A DNA stretch of 64,000 nucleotides from Niabella insulamsoli. Lineage in GTDB: Bacteria > Bacteroidota > Bacteroidia > Chitinophagales > Chitinophagaceae. Shown one piece after another: positions 52,936 to 61,787 of this stretch. The notes under the pieces are model-generated. The model was not told the origin of the DNA and ran no database searches. It was given only the letters and a program-made list of their open reading frames with translations. The position numbers and the translations under genes are program-made. The stretch lies in the NCBI RefSeq assembly GCF_039652435.2, contig NZ_CP190246.1, forward strand, positions 310,001 through 374,000, given 5' to 3'. Each line of letters begins with the position of its first letter. Within the stretch, counting starts at the first letter, position 1.

Positions 52936-53976
52936 ATGAAGCAACGGGCTTTGGTTATTAGCGGGGGAGGATCCAAAGGCGCTTTCTCTGTGGGTGTCGT
53001 AAAAGATCTGATGCATATTTACCAGGTCGATTTTGATATTTTGGTAGGCACCAGCACGGGCGCGCTTATTGTGCCGCTGGTTGCCCTGGGCGAATTAGAA
53101 CAACTTGAAGCGCTTTACACGACGGTTACTGATGAACAGATCCTGGTAAAATATAATCTCGGCAGCCGCCTGAACACGACTTCTGTTTTTACTGCGGGGC
53201 CGCTTATCGACAAGATAGAAGCGATATATACCGACGCCTATTTTGACAAACTGCTCGCTTCTAAAAAAGAAATCTACCTAACGACTACTTGTCTTCAAAC
53301 GGAGCGGCTGGTCGTTTTTACCACCGCGCAGCATGCACCCTCAGCGCCTTTTTATGAGCTGCAACAAATTGTGAACGCCGATCAGCTCAGGCGCGCGATC
53401 CTCGCCTCCGCAAGCCAACCTGTTTTCATGCCGCCTGTAAAAGTGAACAAAAACCTGCCGGGTGCCGCTTTCCCCGATCATCAGTTTGTCGATGGCGGCG
53501 TCAGGGAATATGCCGGCCTGGCGATTGCCATAGATGCCGGCGCCGATGAAATTTTCACAACGATCCATGTCGCGAAAAACGCGAGGCACTCACATGAGCA
53601 GCTCAACAACCTTTTCGCAGTGCTCCAAAAGACTATTTCAATTTTTATAACAGATGTCGGCGACAATGATTTAAATATACCTAATATGTATAATGAAGCT
53701 CTTTTGTACATCAGTGGCGTTAAACAAAAAATGAGGAAAGCCGGTGTTTCCGACGCCCTGATTGACGAATATTTTGTGATAGGCCAGCCGGGCAACAGGT
53801 TCCGGGGAAAGGAGCCTGTAAAAATCCATATTATTCAACCTGAAGAAAACCTGGGCGGCGGACCCGGCGGCCTTGTGTTCCATCCGGACGAAATGAAAGA
53901 CATGCTGCTAAAGGGCCAACTGGCGCTGCAAACCTTTGTCGCACATTTAAACAAGGAAGATATAGACTGGGCCTGA
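52936..53976 (+). CDS. Patatin-like phospholipase
   Basis: 346 residues. Oxyanion motif Gly-Gly-Gly-Ser-Lys-Gly-Ala-Phe near residue 10, nucleophile elbow Gly-Thr-Ser-Thr-Gly-Ala near 39, and Asp-Gly-Gly near 184 complete the Ser-Asp dyad. No signal peptide, so cytoplasmic or membrane-associated. It hydrolyses acyl chains of phospholipids or lipid droplets; the natural substrate is unknown. Confidence 0.9.
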   Translation: MKQRALVISGGGSKGAFSVGVVKDLMHIYQVDFDILVGTSTGALIVPLVALGELEQLEALYTTVTDEQILVKYNLGSRLNTTSVFTAGPLIDKIEAIYTDAYFDKLLASKKEIYLTTTCLQTERLVVFTTAQHAPSAPFYELQQIVNADQLRRAILASASQPVFMPPVKVNKNLPGAAFPDHQFVDGGVREYAGLAIAIDAGADEIFTTIHVAKNARHSHEQLNNLFAVLQKTISIFITDVGDNDLNIPNMYNEALLYISGVKQKMRKAGVSDALIDEYFVIGQPGNRFRGKEPVKIHIIQPEENLGGGPGGLVFHPDEMKDMLLKGQLALQTFVAHLNKEDIDWA

Positions 53977-54089
53977 CTTGTAGGCGTTAAAGCTTTTTGA
54001 AACAGGATAAGTTTTGTATTTGCTGTATAAAAGCTGTTACTTTGAAACTTCTGTACAACTGCTAACTCGGCATTAATGAAGTTTTTTCA

Positions 54090-55448
54090 ATGGGGATTTA
54101 TAATTATTTCAGGCAGAAAGCAAAAAGGCTGTTTGATAATATCAAGAGTGAACGGGTAAAAAACAATCTGCTCACGGCGATACCTTTTTGGGTGGGCTCG
54201 GTGATTGTGGGTTGTGTGGCTGTGTTTTATGCGCAACTTTTTCTTTTGGGTGAGAACCTGCTGATTAAAATGATTCACGGCCGGTTATGGCTGCTTTTCA
54301 TTATTATGCCTTTTGCTTTTGTTTCGGCCTGGTGGCTGCTCAAAAGATTTTCGCCCTATTCAAGGGGCAGCGGTATTCCCCAGGTGATGGCGGCGATCGA
54401 ATTTGCTAATCCCAAAGACTATGATAAAGTAAAGCGGCTGCTCAGTGTAAAAGTTATTATTTATAAAGTTATATCCAGTTTTATCCTCGTGTTGGGAGGG
54501 GGCGCTATCGGTAGAGAAGGCCCTACCATTCAGATATCGGGTTCAATCTTTAACCGCATCTATGAGATATTACCGGCCTGGTGGCCGCGCATTTCCCGCA
54601 AAAGTATGATTGTAACCGGCGCTGCCGCGGGCTTGTCGGCTGCCTTTAACACACCGCTGGGAGGAGTGGTTTTTGCTGTTGAGGAATTAACCAAAATACA
54701 TTTCAACCATTTTAAAACCGCGGTTTTCACAGCCGTGATCATTGCGGGTTTGACGGCGCAACAGCTGGCAGGAACTTATTTATACCTGGGCTTTCCCAAA
54801 ACCACCGCAGTATCTTATACGGCTTTGGCTGCTATTGTATTGCTGGGTTTGTTGGCGGGCGTAGCGGCCTCCTATCTTAGCAAGATTATTCTATTGCTTC
54901 AACGATGGCGAAACAGTTTCAATGCCACCTGGAAGCATTTGCTTTTTCTGGTTATCAGCGCGTGGATCATTGCTACGCTGGCTTTTTTCGTAAGCGAGCA
55001 TGTATTAGGCTCCGGCAAGGAACTGATGGAACAATACCTTTTTACGTCACAAAAACACGCCAGGTGGTACGATCCAGTACTGCGGATGGTGGGCCCCGCG
55101 CTATCGTTTGCCAGCGGCGGTGCGGGAGGTATTTTCGCCCCGGCTTTGAGCGGCGGCGCTTCTATCGGAAGTATGTTTGCCGGTTGGTTTGGATTTTCTC
55201 CAACAGAAACGAACGTGATGATACTGGCCGGCATGGTGGCTTTTTTAACCGGTATCACAAGGGCGCCGTTTACATCTGCGATCCTTGTGCTGGAAATGAC
55301 AGACCGCCACAGCCTCATCCTTCATTTAATGTTGGCCGCGATTGTAGCTAATATCGCTGCGCGCATCATCAATCGCCATTCTTTTTACGACTATCTGAAA
55401 CATGATTATATGGCGGAGCTTTCGGGCCATAAAACCCTCGGAAAATAA
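54090..55448 (+). CDS. ClC-family chloride channel/transporter
   Basis: 452 residues, about ten hydrophobic helices. Anion-path motifs are Gly-Ser-Gly-Ile-Pro-Gln (about residue 98), Gly-Arg-Glu-Gly-Pro-Thr-Ile-Gln (about 138; the Glu is the gating glutamate of Cl-/H+ antiporters), Ala-Phe-Asn-Thr-Pro-Leu-Gly-Gly-Val-Val-Phe-Ala-Val-Glu-Glu and Gly-Gly-Ala-Gly-Gly-Ile-Phe-Ala-Pro. No cytoplasmic CBS domain. Its end lies 2 bp from the convergent CCA-adding enzyme gene. Confidence 0.95.
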   Translation: MGIYNYFRQKAKRLFDNIKSERVKNNLLTAIPFWVGSVIVGCVAVFYAQLFLLGENLLIKMIHGRLWLLFIIMPFAFVSAWWLLKRFSPYSRGSGIPQVMAAIEFANPKDYDKVKRLLSVKVIIYKVISSFILVLGGGAIGREGPTIQISGSIFNRIYEILPAWWPRISRKSMIVTGAAAGLSAAFNTPLGGVVFAVEELTKIHFNHFKTAVFTAVIIAGLTAQQLAGTYLYLGFPKTTAVSYTALAAIVLLGLLAGVAASYLSKIILLLQRWRNSFNATWKHLLFLVISAWIIATLAFFVSEHVLGSGKELMEQYLFTSQKHARWYDPVLRMVGPALSFASGGAGGIFAPALSGGASIGSMFAGWFGFSPTETNVMILAGMVAFLTGITRAPFTSAILVLEMTDRHSLILHLMLAAIVANIAARIINRHSFYDYLKHDYMAELSGHKTLGK

Positions 55449-55450
55449 AT

Positions 55451-56875
55451 TTATAAAATACCCATCTCCCGGGCCTTGGTTTGAAGAAAAGCCAGCGCAG
55501 CCTTTTTATTATTCGCTACTTCGCCATCGAGGATCGCATCTTTCAGGCTATCCTTCAAAACGCCCACAGCTTTGGAAGGCGGCAGGTTGAAGCGTTGCAT
55601 GATTTCCAGGCCATCAACAGGCGGCTGCCAATTCCTGATCTCATCTTTTTCTTCCACCTCCCTGCATCGCTCGCGAACAAGCCTGAAATTGTCGAGGTAA
55701 CGGCGCACTTTGCTTTTGTTTTTACTGGTGATATCGGCCTCGCAAAGTGTCATTAAAGCCTCCAGGTCTTCGCCTGCATCGAAGAGCAGGCGCCGGATAG
55801 CGGAGTCGGTAATATTTTCTTTGGTAAGGCTGATGGGCCGCAGGTGAAGTTCAACCAATTTTTTTACGAACCGCATTTTTTCGTTTGCCGGCAGTTTCAG
55901 TTCATTAAAAATTTTGGGAACCATGCGGCCACCGACTACTTCGTGCCCGTGAAAGGTCCAGCCATGCCCCTCTTCAAACCTTTTGGTAGCGGGTTTTGCG
56001 ATGTCGTGCAAAATAGCGGCCCATCTCAGCCACAGGTCGGTTGAATTTTCTGCAACATTGTCGAGCACCTGAAGTGTGTGATAAAAATTATCTTTATGGC
56101 CATAACCATCTACATACTCTGCGCCAGCCAGCGCCACCATTTTAGGAAAAATTATTTTTAGTAAACCAGTTTTGTATAGCAGGTCAAAACCCTTTGAGGG
56201 CTTTGCAGCAAGAATGATTTTATTTAATTCATCAGTGATTCGCTCCTGAGAAATAATCCGGATGCGGTCTGCCTGTTCGGTGATGGCGAGCAATGTGTCG
56301 CTGGCAATGGTAAAATTTAACTGCGTTGCAAATCGAATCGCCCGCATCATGCGCAAGGGATCATCGCTAAACGTCTGCTCCGGCTCAAGCGGCGTAATGA
56401 TTATTTTTTCTTCGAGATGTTGGCGCCCGTCAAAAGGATCGATGAGCTGGCCATAATTTTTTTTATTTAAACTGATCGCCAACGCGTTGATCGTAAAATC
56501 CCTTCTTTTCTGATCGTCTGCCAGACTGCCCGGCGTCACTTTGGGCTTTCGGCTGTCGCGCTGATAGCTTTCTTTTCGGGCGCCTACAAATTCAATATCA
56601 AAAAAACTATCACGATCCAGTGTAACGTTGATATGCGCAGTGCCGAAGTTTTTAAAAATGTTGACGGGCGGCACGGGCGTAAATTTTGAAGCGACTTTTT
56701 TAGCCAGCGCAATGCCATCGCCCACACAAACAATGTCAGCGTCTTTTGTGGAGCGCCCAATCAATTTATCACGCACAAATCCGCCTACAAGATAACTCTC
56801 GAGCGCCAGCTCCTGGGCGGCTTCCGCAATTTTTTCAATAATGATTTGATCCTGATCGTTTAATTCAATGTCCAT
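55451..56875 (-). CDS. CCA-adding tRNA nucleotidyltransferase / HD-domain protein
   Basis: 474 residues. The nucleotidyltransferase head has Leu-Val-Gly-Gly-Phe-Val-Arg-Asp and Asp-Ala-Asp-Ile-Val (metal-binding Asp pair), then Arg-Arg-Asp-Phe-Thr-Ile-Asn-Ala-Leu and Asp-Asp-Pro-Leu-Arg-Met-Met-Arg-Ala-Ile-Arg-Phe. A central HD domain (His-Asp-Ile-Ala-Lys-Pro, near residue 290) follows. It adds or repairs the 3' CCA of tRNAs, which fits the absence of an encoded CCA on tRNA-Asn in this window. Start ATG 56875. Confidence 0.93.
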   Translation of the reverse strand: MDIELNDQDQIIIEKIAEAAQELALESYLVGGFVRDKLIGRSTKDADIVCVGDGIALAKKVASKFTPVPPVNIFKNFGTAHINVTLDRDSFFDIEFVGARKESYQRDSRKPKVTPGSLADDQKRRDFTINALAISLNKKNYGQLIDPFDGRQHLEEKIIITPLEPEQTFSDDPLRMMRAIRFATQLNFTIASDTLLAITEQADRIRIISQERITDELNKIILAAKPSKGFDLLYKTGLLKIIFPKMVALAGAEYVDGYGHKDNFYHTLQVLDNVAENSTDLWLRWAAILHDIAKPATKRFEEGHGWTFHGHEVVGGRMVPKIFNELKLPANEKMRFVKKLVELHLRPISLTKENITDSAIRRLLFDAGEDLEALMTLCEADITSKNKSKVRRYLDNFRLVRERCREVEEKDEIRNWQPPVDGLEIMQRFNLPPSKAVGVLKDSLKDAILDGEVANNKKAALAFLQTKAREMGIL

Positions 56876-56957
56876 GCAGCGGCAAAGATAACCGAGATTG
56901 GTTTTTGAAAAATGAGAAAGCAGTGGCGTCGCATTGCATTGGGCTTACGGCCCCCGC

Positions 56958-57524
56958 TCAGCGCCGGATGATTTGCACCTGGCCGTTCTGCCACCTGATG
57001 ATTGAGGAAGGTTGCGCGGGCCTTTCGTCATCCTGCCGGTATTGAACCACATAGTCAACGCCGTTTTTGACGACAGCTTCGATAGCGGAGAAATTTTCGG
57101 GTGCCGGCTGCCCCGAAATATTGGCTGAAGTCGAGACAATCGGTTTCCCGAAACGTTTGATCAGGGCTTTGCAAAATTCCTCGTTACATATGCGGATGGC
57201 AATGCTTCCATCGGCAGCCATCAGGTTTTCTGCGAAGCCCAAACCGTTTTCATAAATAACCGTGGTGGGTTTATCAATGGTTTCCAGATAATCAAAAAGG
57301 CTGAGATCAACAGCTGCAGTGTACTGCATGATATCGCGCTCTGCAGCTGCCAACACAATAAGCGCTTTGCTGTCATCTCTGTTTTTCAGGGCGTACACTT
57401 TTTTTACCGCCGCCTCATTGGTGGCATCGCAGCCAATGCCCCAAACAGTATCGGTTGGGTAAAGAATAGTGCCGCCGCTGTTGAGCACGGCCACTGCTTT
57501 TTTGATATCCTCTTCGAAATTCAT
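56958..57524 (-). CDS. L-threonylcarbamoyladenylate synthase (Sua5/YrdC/TsaC)
   Basis: 188 residues, one YrdC domain: Thr-Ile-Leu-Tyr-Pro-Thr-Asp-Thr-Val-Trp-Gly-Ile-Gly-Cys-Asp, Leu-Lys-Asn-Arg-Asp-Asp-Ser-Lys, Ile-Ala-Ile-Arg and Ser-Thr-Ser-Ala-Asn-Ile-Ser-Gly motifs. It makes the intermediate for t6A37 modification of ANN-decoding tRNAs. Lacks the Sua5 C-terminal domain. Follows the GT4 gene by 24 bp. Confidence 0.93.
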   Translation of the reverse strand: MNFEEDIKKAVAVLNSGGTILYPTDTVWGIGCDATNEAAVKKVYALKNRDDSKALIVLAAAERDIMQYTAAVDLSLFDYLETIDKPTTVIYENGLGFAENLMAADGSIAIRICNEEFCKALIKRFGKPIVSTSANISGQPAPENFSAIEAVVKNGVDYVVQYRQDDERPAQPSSIIRWQNGQVQIIRR

Positions 57525-57548
57525 ATTTAATTGGATTAACCTAAACGT

Positions 57549-58703
57549 TTAACTCATCGCATTTTGATAAATATTCATAACCGAGGCAGCGTAAGTGTCT
57601 GCGGCAAACCGCTTCGCATTGATAAGCCCTTTATCAACCGCCTGCTGGCGGTAAACTGCATCGTCGTAAAAGGCTGTGAGGCCTTCAGCAAGTTGCACGG
57701 GGCTTTGAGGATCTGCTAAAAATGCAGCATCACCCGCAATTTCCGGCAGACAGGAGGTGGTAGAAGTGATTACCGGAACGCCTCCCGACATCGCCTCGAT
57801 GATAGGCATTCCAAAGCCCTCGTAAAAAGAAGGGTAGATCATGGCGATCGCTGATTGATAAAGCGCCGGGAAATCTTCTGTTTCAATAAAAGGTTTTTTT
57901 CCGGCCGCCACCAAATGATCAAACAGGAAAATGACGCGATCCTGTAAGCCGTGCTCTTCGAGAAATGCCTGGCATTTTTGCTTATAAGCGCCGCCCTTTC
58001 CAATAACTACCAAAGGCGTGGGAATATCTTTGTGTATAAGATGTATCGCTTTACATATATTCAGCAGGTTTTTCCTTTCGATGATAGTACCCACATGTAA
58101 AAAAAACTGCTGTGGAAGATTATATTTAATGCGCACTTCCTCTTTTTTTGCTGCCGTAGCGATTTGGGTGAAAATGGGGTCGCAGCTTTGATAGGCGACA
58201 TCAATTTTTGCGGGATCGGTTTGATAACGGTCGATGATATGGTTTTTCGTCTCCTCGCTGATGGCCATGATTTTGTTGGCTTCCTTGCAGGCATAACGCA
58301 GCTTGGTGCGGTATATTTTTACGTCAATGGGTTTGAAATCCCCGGGATACAGTTCCGGAAACAGATCATGGATGGTCACTACCGAAGGGATGCCGGTGTG
58401 TGGAATGCCCATGGGGATCTCCTGGCTCGGCCCGTGATAAAGGTCAATTTTAAGACGTTGAAGGTCTTTGACCACCCATTTGCTTCTCCAGGCGCTGTTC
58501 AGCCATCGGTGCAGCGGTTGCTGGGGGCGCACTTCCTTTACATGGGCTGCGCCTGAGCGAAAAAGGGCGCCCGGCTTAGGATTGAACAAATAATATTGAT
58601 GTTGCGGAAACGACGACGCCAGCAAATTTATCAGCACCCTGCTGAAAAATCCCAGCCCGGTTTTATTGTGATAAGCTCTTTTGGCGTCGAAACCGATGTT
58701 CAT
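57549..58703 (-). CDS. Glycosyltransferase family 4 (GT-B)
   Basis: 384 residues from ATG 58703; the frame is open further upstream to 58982 but that part overlaps dapD. Opening Asn-Ile-Gly-Phe-Asp-Ala-Lys-Arg-Ala, donor-binding Val-Gly-Thr-Ile-Ile-Glu-Arg-Lys-Asn, and the C-terminal Tyr-Pro-Ser-Phe-Tyr-Glu-Gly-Phe-Gly-Met-Pro-Ile-Ile-Glu-Ala-Met-Ser-Gly-Gly-Val-Pro-Val signature. Resembles mannosyltransferases of surface glycan synthesis; the acceptor is unknown. No membrane segment. Confidence 0.9.
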   Translation of the reverse strand: MNIGFDAKRAYHNKTGLGFFSRVLINLLASSFPQHQYYLFNPKPGALFRSGAAHVKEVRPQQPLHRWLNSAWRSKWVVKDLQRLKIDLYHGPSQEIPMGIPHTGIPSVVTIHDLFPELYPGDFKPIDVKIYRTKLRYACKEANKIMAISEETKNHIIDRYQTDPAKIDVAYQSCDPIFTQIATAAKKEEVRIKYNLPQQFFLHVGTIIERKNLLNICKAIHLIHKDIPTPLVVIGKGGAYKQKCQAFLEEHGLQDRVIFLFDHLVAAGKKPFIETEDFPALYQSAIAMIYPSFYEGFGMPIIEAMSGGVPVITSTTSCLPEIAGDAAFLADPQSPVQLAEGLTAFYDDAVYRQQAVDKGLINAKRFAADTYAASVMNIYQNAMS

Positions 58704-58740
58704 GCCACAAATATACTTATCTGAATTTACCCGTCGACCA

Positions 58741-58770
58741 TTGGCTATTAATCCTTCCCCGTTATCTTTG
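58741..58770 (+). promoter_or_regulatory. Consensus Bacteroidota promoter before dapD
   Basis: TATCTTTG at 58763-58770 matches the -7 box TAnnTTTG and TTGG at 58741-58744 gives a -33 element 18 bp before it. The dapD ATG is 18 bp downstream. Confidence 0.6.
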
Positions 58771-58788
58771 TTGGCACAAAAATTAATT

Positions 58789-59595
58789 ATGCAAGATTTG
58801 ATTTTAGAAGCCTGGGCAAACCGGGATTTGCTCAAGGAAAAAAAATACAGTGACGCAATACGCGAAGTGATAGAAGCCGTAGATAAGGGTAAATTGAGGG
58901 TTGCCGAAAAAAAAGAGGTTAAATGGGAGGTGAACGAATGGGTGAAGCAAGCCATTCTGATGTATTTTGCGATCCAGCCCATGCAAACATGGGATGTGGC
59001 TCCATTTGAGTTTTATGATAAGATGTTGCTAAAAAAAGATTACGAAAAGCAGGGCGTTCGCGCTGTGCCCCACGCAGTGGCGCGCTACGGCGCCTTTTTA
59101 GGAAAGAACGTGGTGTTGATGCCTTCTTATGTAAATATCGGCGCCTACGTTGACGAAGGAACAATGGTAGATACCTGGGCAACCGTGGGAAGCTGCGCAC
59201 AAATTGGAAAAGGCGTGCACCTGAGCGGTGGCGTAGGCATCGGCGGCGTACTCGAGCCATTGCAGGCGAGCCCCGTGATCATCGAAGACGGATGCTTTTT
59301 GGGCAGCCGATCTATCGTGGTAGAAGGCGTGATTGTTGAAAAGGAAGCGGTGCTTGGGGCCAACGTGGTGTTAACAAAAAGCACGCGGATCATCGACGTT
59401 AGCAAAGAAGTAGCAATTGAAACAAAAGGCCGCATTCCTGCGCGCAGCGTGGTTATCCCCGGTACTTATACTAAAAAATTCCCGGCGGGCGAATACCAGG
59501 TGCCTTGCGCATTGATCATCGGAAAACGTAAGGCCAGCACCGATCTGAAAACAAGCCTGAACGATGCGTTGAGAGATTTCAATGTTGCTGTTTAA
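58789..59595 (+). CDS. dapD: Tetrahydrodipicolinate N-succinyltransferase (DapD)
   Basis: 268 residues from ATG 58789, directly after a consensus promoter; longer in-frame starts overlap the divergent GT gene. Left-handed beta-helix hexapeptide repeats (Pro-Ser-Tyr-Val-Asn-Ile-Gly-Ala-Tyr-Val-Asp-Glu-Gly, Ala-Gln-Ile-Gly-Lys-Gly-Val-His-Leu-Ser-Gly-Gly-Val-Gly-Ile-Gly-Gly-Val-Leu-Glu-Pro) are those of DapD. Step in the succinylase branch of lysine/meso-diaminopimelate synthesis. Confidence 0.95.
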   Translation: MQDLILEAWANRDLLKEKKYSDAIREVIEAVDKGKLRVAEKKEVKWEVNEWVKQAILMYFAIQPMQTWDVAPFEFYDKMLLKKDYEKQGVRAVPHAVARYGAFLGKNVVLMPSYVNIGAYVDEGTMVDTWATVGSCAQIGKGVHLSGGVGIGGVLEPLQASPVIIEDGCFLGSRSIVVEGVIVEKEAVLGANVVLTKSTRIIDVSKEVAIETKGRIPARSVVIPGTYTKKFPAGEYQVPCALIIGKRKASTDLKTSLNDALRDFNVAV

Positions 59596-59675
59596 TTATT
59601 AGGTATATGGTTCGTAGTGGGTAGTTCATAGCTATTACTGTGAACCATCCGCTATGAACCTTCAACTTTTATGAT

Positions 59676-60605
59676 GTGAAAGCGCTTGTATATAGATCTA
59701 CCGGCAGCTGGTACACCGTCAAGGACGAGCAGGGCAACCTGCACAATGCCCGTATGAAAGGTGTTTTCAAGATGGATGATATCACCAGCACCAACCCGAT
59801 TGCCGTCGGCGATGAGGTGTTGATAGAAGTGGAAAATGCCGGAGAAACCACCGCTATCATTACAAAGATCCTGCCGCGGCGCAATCATATCAACAGGCAA
59901 TCGCCCCGTGTTAAACATCATCAGCACATCATAGCTGCGAATGTCGATCAGTCGCTATTGATTGCCACATTAAAAGATCCGCGCACTTCCCAGGGCTTTA
60001 TTGATCGCTTTCTCGTTGTTTGCGAAATGTATCATGTGCCGGCTGTTGTAGTGTTTAATAAAACAGATATCTATCGCCAGAAGGAAGAAAAAAAGCTGGA
60101 GGCTTTGTCTGAAATGTATCGTTCTCTTTCCTACGGCGTTTTCGCCATCAGCGTGGAAGAAAATAGTGGCTTAGAAGCCCTGCATCATATTCTCAAAAAT
60201 AAAACGACGCTTATTAGCGGCCACAGCGGCGTGGGTAAATCAACCTTTGTCAATCAGCTGCTGCCCGGCCAGGCTATAAAAACGCAGGACGTAAGCGGCT
60301 GGAGCGGCAAGGGGATGCACACGACTACTTTTGCAACCATGTATGATTTGCCCGACGATGGCCGGATCATCGACACCCCCGGCATTCGGGAGCTGGCGCT
60401 GGCAGGACTCGAAAAAGAAGAGCTCTCGCATTATTTTCCTGAGATGCGGGAACGACTCAATGACTGCCGTTACAATAACTGTATGCACACCAATGAACCC
60501 GGTTGCGCCATCAAGCAGGCAGTAATCGATCAGGAAATCTATGAAGACCGCTATGTCAGCTATGTGAATATTTTAGACAGCATCGGGCATAAAGGTTATA
60601 CATAA
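59676..60605 (+). CDS. rsgA: Ribosome small-subunit-dependent GTPase A
   Basis: 309 residues from GTG 59676; no ATG is available upstream in frame. OB-fold N-terminus, then a circularly permuted GTPase: Val-Phe-Asn-Lys-Thr-Asp (G4) precedes Gly-His-Ser-Gly-Val-Gly-Lys-Ser-Thr (G1) and Asp-Thr-Pro-Gly (G3). C-terminal zinc knuckle Cys-Arg-Tyr-Asn-Asn-Cys-Met-His-Thr-Asn-Glu-Pro-Gly-Cys. Assists late 30S subunit maturation. Confidence 0.95.
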   Translation: MKALVYRSTGSWYTVKDEQGNLHNARMKGVFKMDDITSTNPIAVGDEVLIEVENAGETTAIITKILPRRNHINRQSPRVKHHQHIIAANVDQSLLIATLKDPRTSQGFIDRFLVVCEMYHVPAVVVFNKTDIYRQKEEKKLEALSEMYRSLSYGVFAISVEENSGLEALHHILKNKTTLISGHSGVGKSTFVNQLLPGQAIKTQDVSGWSGKGMHTTTFATMYDLPDDGRIIDTPGIRELALAGLEKEELSHYFPEMRERLNDCRYNNCMHTNEPGCAIKQAVIDQEIYEDRYVSYVNILDSIGHKGYT

Positions 60606-60700
60606 CTGCTGATTTCGTTGGTGGTTTTTGCGAATTGAGGTTCCCTCGCCCGGTTCGTAATGTTACAAATCGAGCCAGGGAAATGCAACCCGCATACCCA

Positions 60701-61371
60701 CTATCTGGAAGGAGCGGCACTTTGGTGATACTGTTTCGTGCGACGATCCCTTATTGGCCCGCTCCAGTTGAGGCCAAATCCAAAATCATAGAAATGCTCG
60801 TCCATGTCTTTATAACATTCCATATCGAAGGGAACATCTTCTTTTTGTAATTCCACGGTTCGCATATTTGCCGGCATTTGCACTGGTAATAAGCCGGAAG
60901 GCTCAGATTTTCCCGACACGATGTCCAACACGGCTTGCAGGGACACGCCGAAATTTAGTAATATGCCGTCGGATTGTTTTTCGAACTCTCTAAAGATCAT
61001 CGGGCCCGAAGCGGTTACCGAAACAACTACCGGTTTGCTGCCCATCATTGCCCTGGTATCCAGCAAAGTTTGCAAATCCATGGTATTGTATGCCGTGGTG
61101 GTCTTATTGTTATAGCTTCGGTTTTTTATTTCAGGATCAATAACCGGATCGCCGGCTGCGAGGCTTTGTCCTCTCGCCTCTGTCGCCGTATACGTGCTAT
61201 ATTTTAGCGATACCGGCACATAACCGTTGCCGCCACTTTCCCTGTCGGCGCGGCTGTAGCCTCCGTCCCTGCTTTGTGGGCTGGAAATGAAAACCAGCGC
61301 AAAGTCAGCTTTCTCCGGATCCGCTGTAAAGGAAAAATATTTTTTTACAAGTATGGGGGTACAAAAGAACT
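60701..61371 (-). pseudogene. GH3 family glycosidase, C-terminal fragment cut by prophage
   Basis: An open frame reading in from 61371 without its own start encodes the last third of a GH3 enzyme: Ala-Asp-Phe-Ala-Leu-Val-Phe-Ile, Gly-Gly-Asn-Gly-Tyr-Val-Pro-Val-Ser-Leu, Ala-Gly-Asp-Pro-Val-Ile-Asp-Pro, Asn-Arg-Ser-Tyr, Pro-Ser-Gly-Leu-Leu-Pro-Val-Gln-Met-Pro-Ala and Asp-Phe-Gly-Phe-Gly-Leu-Asn-Trp near the end. The N-terminal TIM barrel with the catalytic Asp is absent, because sequence upstream of about 61371 belongs to a Mu-like prophage. The first recognised start (GTG 61219) would give 172 residues. The missing front is expected beyond the other prophage end. Confidence 0.8.
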
Positions 61372-61505
61372 GTCCTAAAAATAGTATGAGTATATATTGC
61401 GCGAAAACCGCGCACGACGTGGGTTTGAGGCGTATTTAGCCTTTTTTACGCTTGCAGTCATTCTGTCCATATAGTTGAAATTTACGCGCATATAGTTGAA
61501 ATTTA

Positions 61506-61524
61506 GGCCCTATACGGGCCTTTT
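61506..61524 (+). terminator. Hairpin with T run
   Basis: GGCCC (61506-61510) and GGGCC (61516-61520) enclose a 5-base loop, followed by TTTT. The short stem could insulate prophage transcription from the host gene. Confidence 0.45.
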
Positions 61525-61669
61525 GCTTTAAATGCCGTTTAAAGGTAACAAAAACATGGTTTAATTCCGCTGTGATGCGCTCCTACTCTAAATTCACAGA
61601 AAGATCAATTACCAAATAATTTTTTTACACAACATCGTCTGAATAAATCAAAAATGCGTAATCAAAGAA

Positions 61670-61705
61670 AGTTGGGTGTGCAGTTGGGTGTGCAGTTGGG
61701 TGTGC
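61670..61705. repeat. Three tandem copies of a 12-bp unit
   Basis: AGTTGGGTGTGC is repeated perfectly three times (61670, 61682, 61694). It lies just downstream of the repressor gene stop, between the end repeats and the coding part of the prophage. Confidence 0.9.
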
Positions 61706-61787
61706 AATTAGTTGTTGAATATGATATGTGAAATGACTAGGGTGAAGTGGCAAAACACCGTGTTCAGGTGCCATGGAGGTATAAAAA

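Larger units (their letters stand above)
61372..61787. promoter_or_regulatory. Prophage left-end region with transposase-site-like repeats
   Basis: About 416 bp with no convincing gene. CATATAGTTGAAATTTA occurs twice in direct orientation, at 61468-61484 and 61489-61505, exactly 21 bp apart (two helical turns), as expected for transposase-binding end sites. It is followed by a GGCCC-TATAC-GGGCC hairpin with a T run (61506-61524). Confidence 0.55.

Noticed and set aside
57549..58982. Longer start for the GT4 glycosyltransferase
   Set aside because: The extra N-terminal 93 residues overlap dapD and its promoter; the GT-B fold begins at the ATG at 58703.
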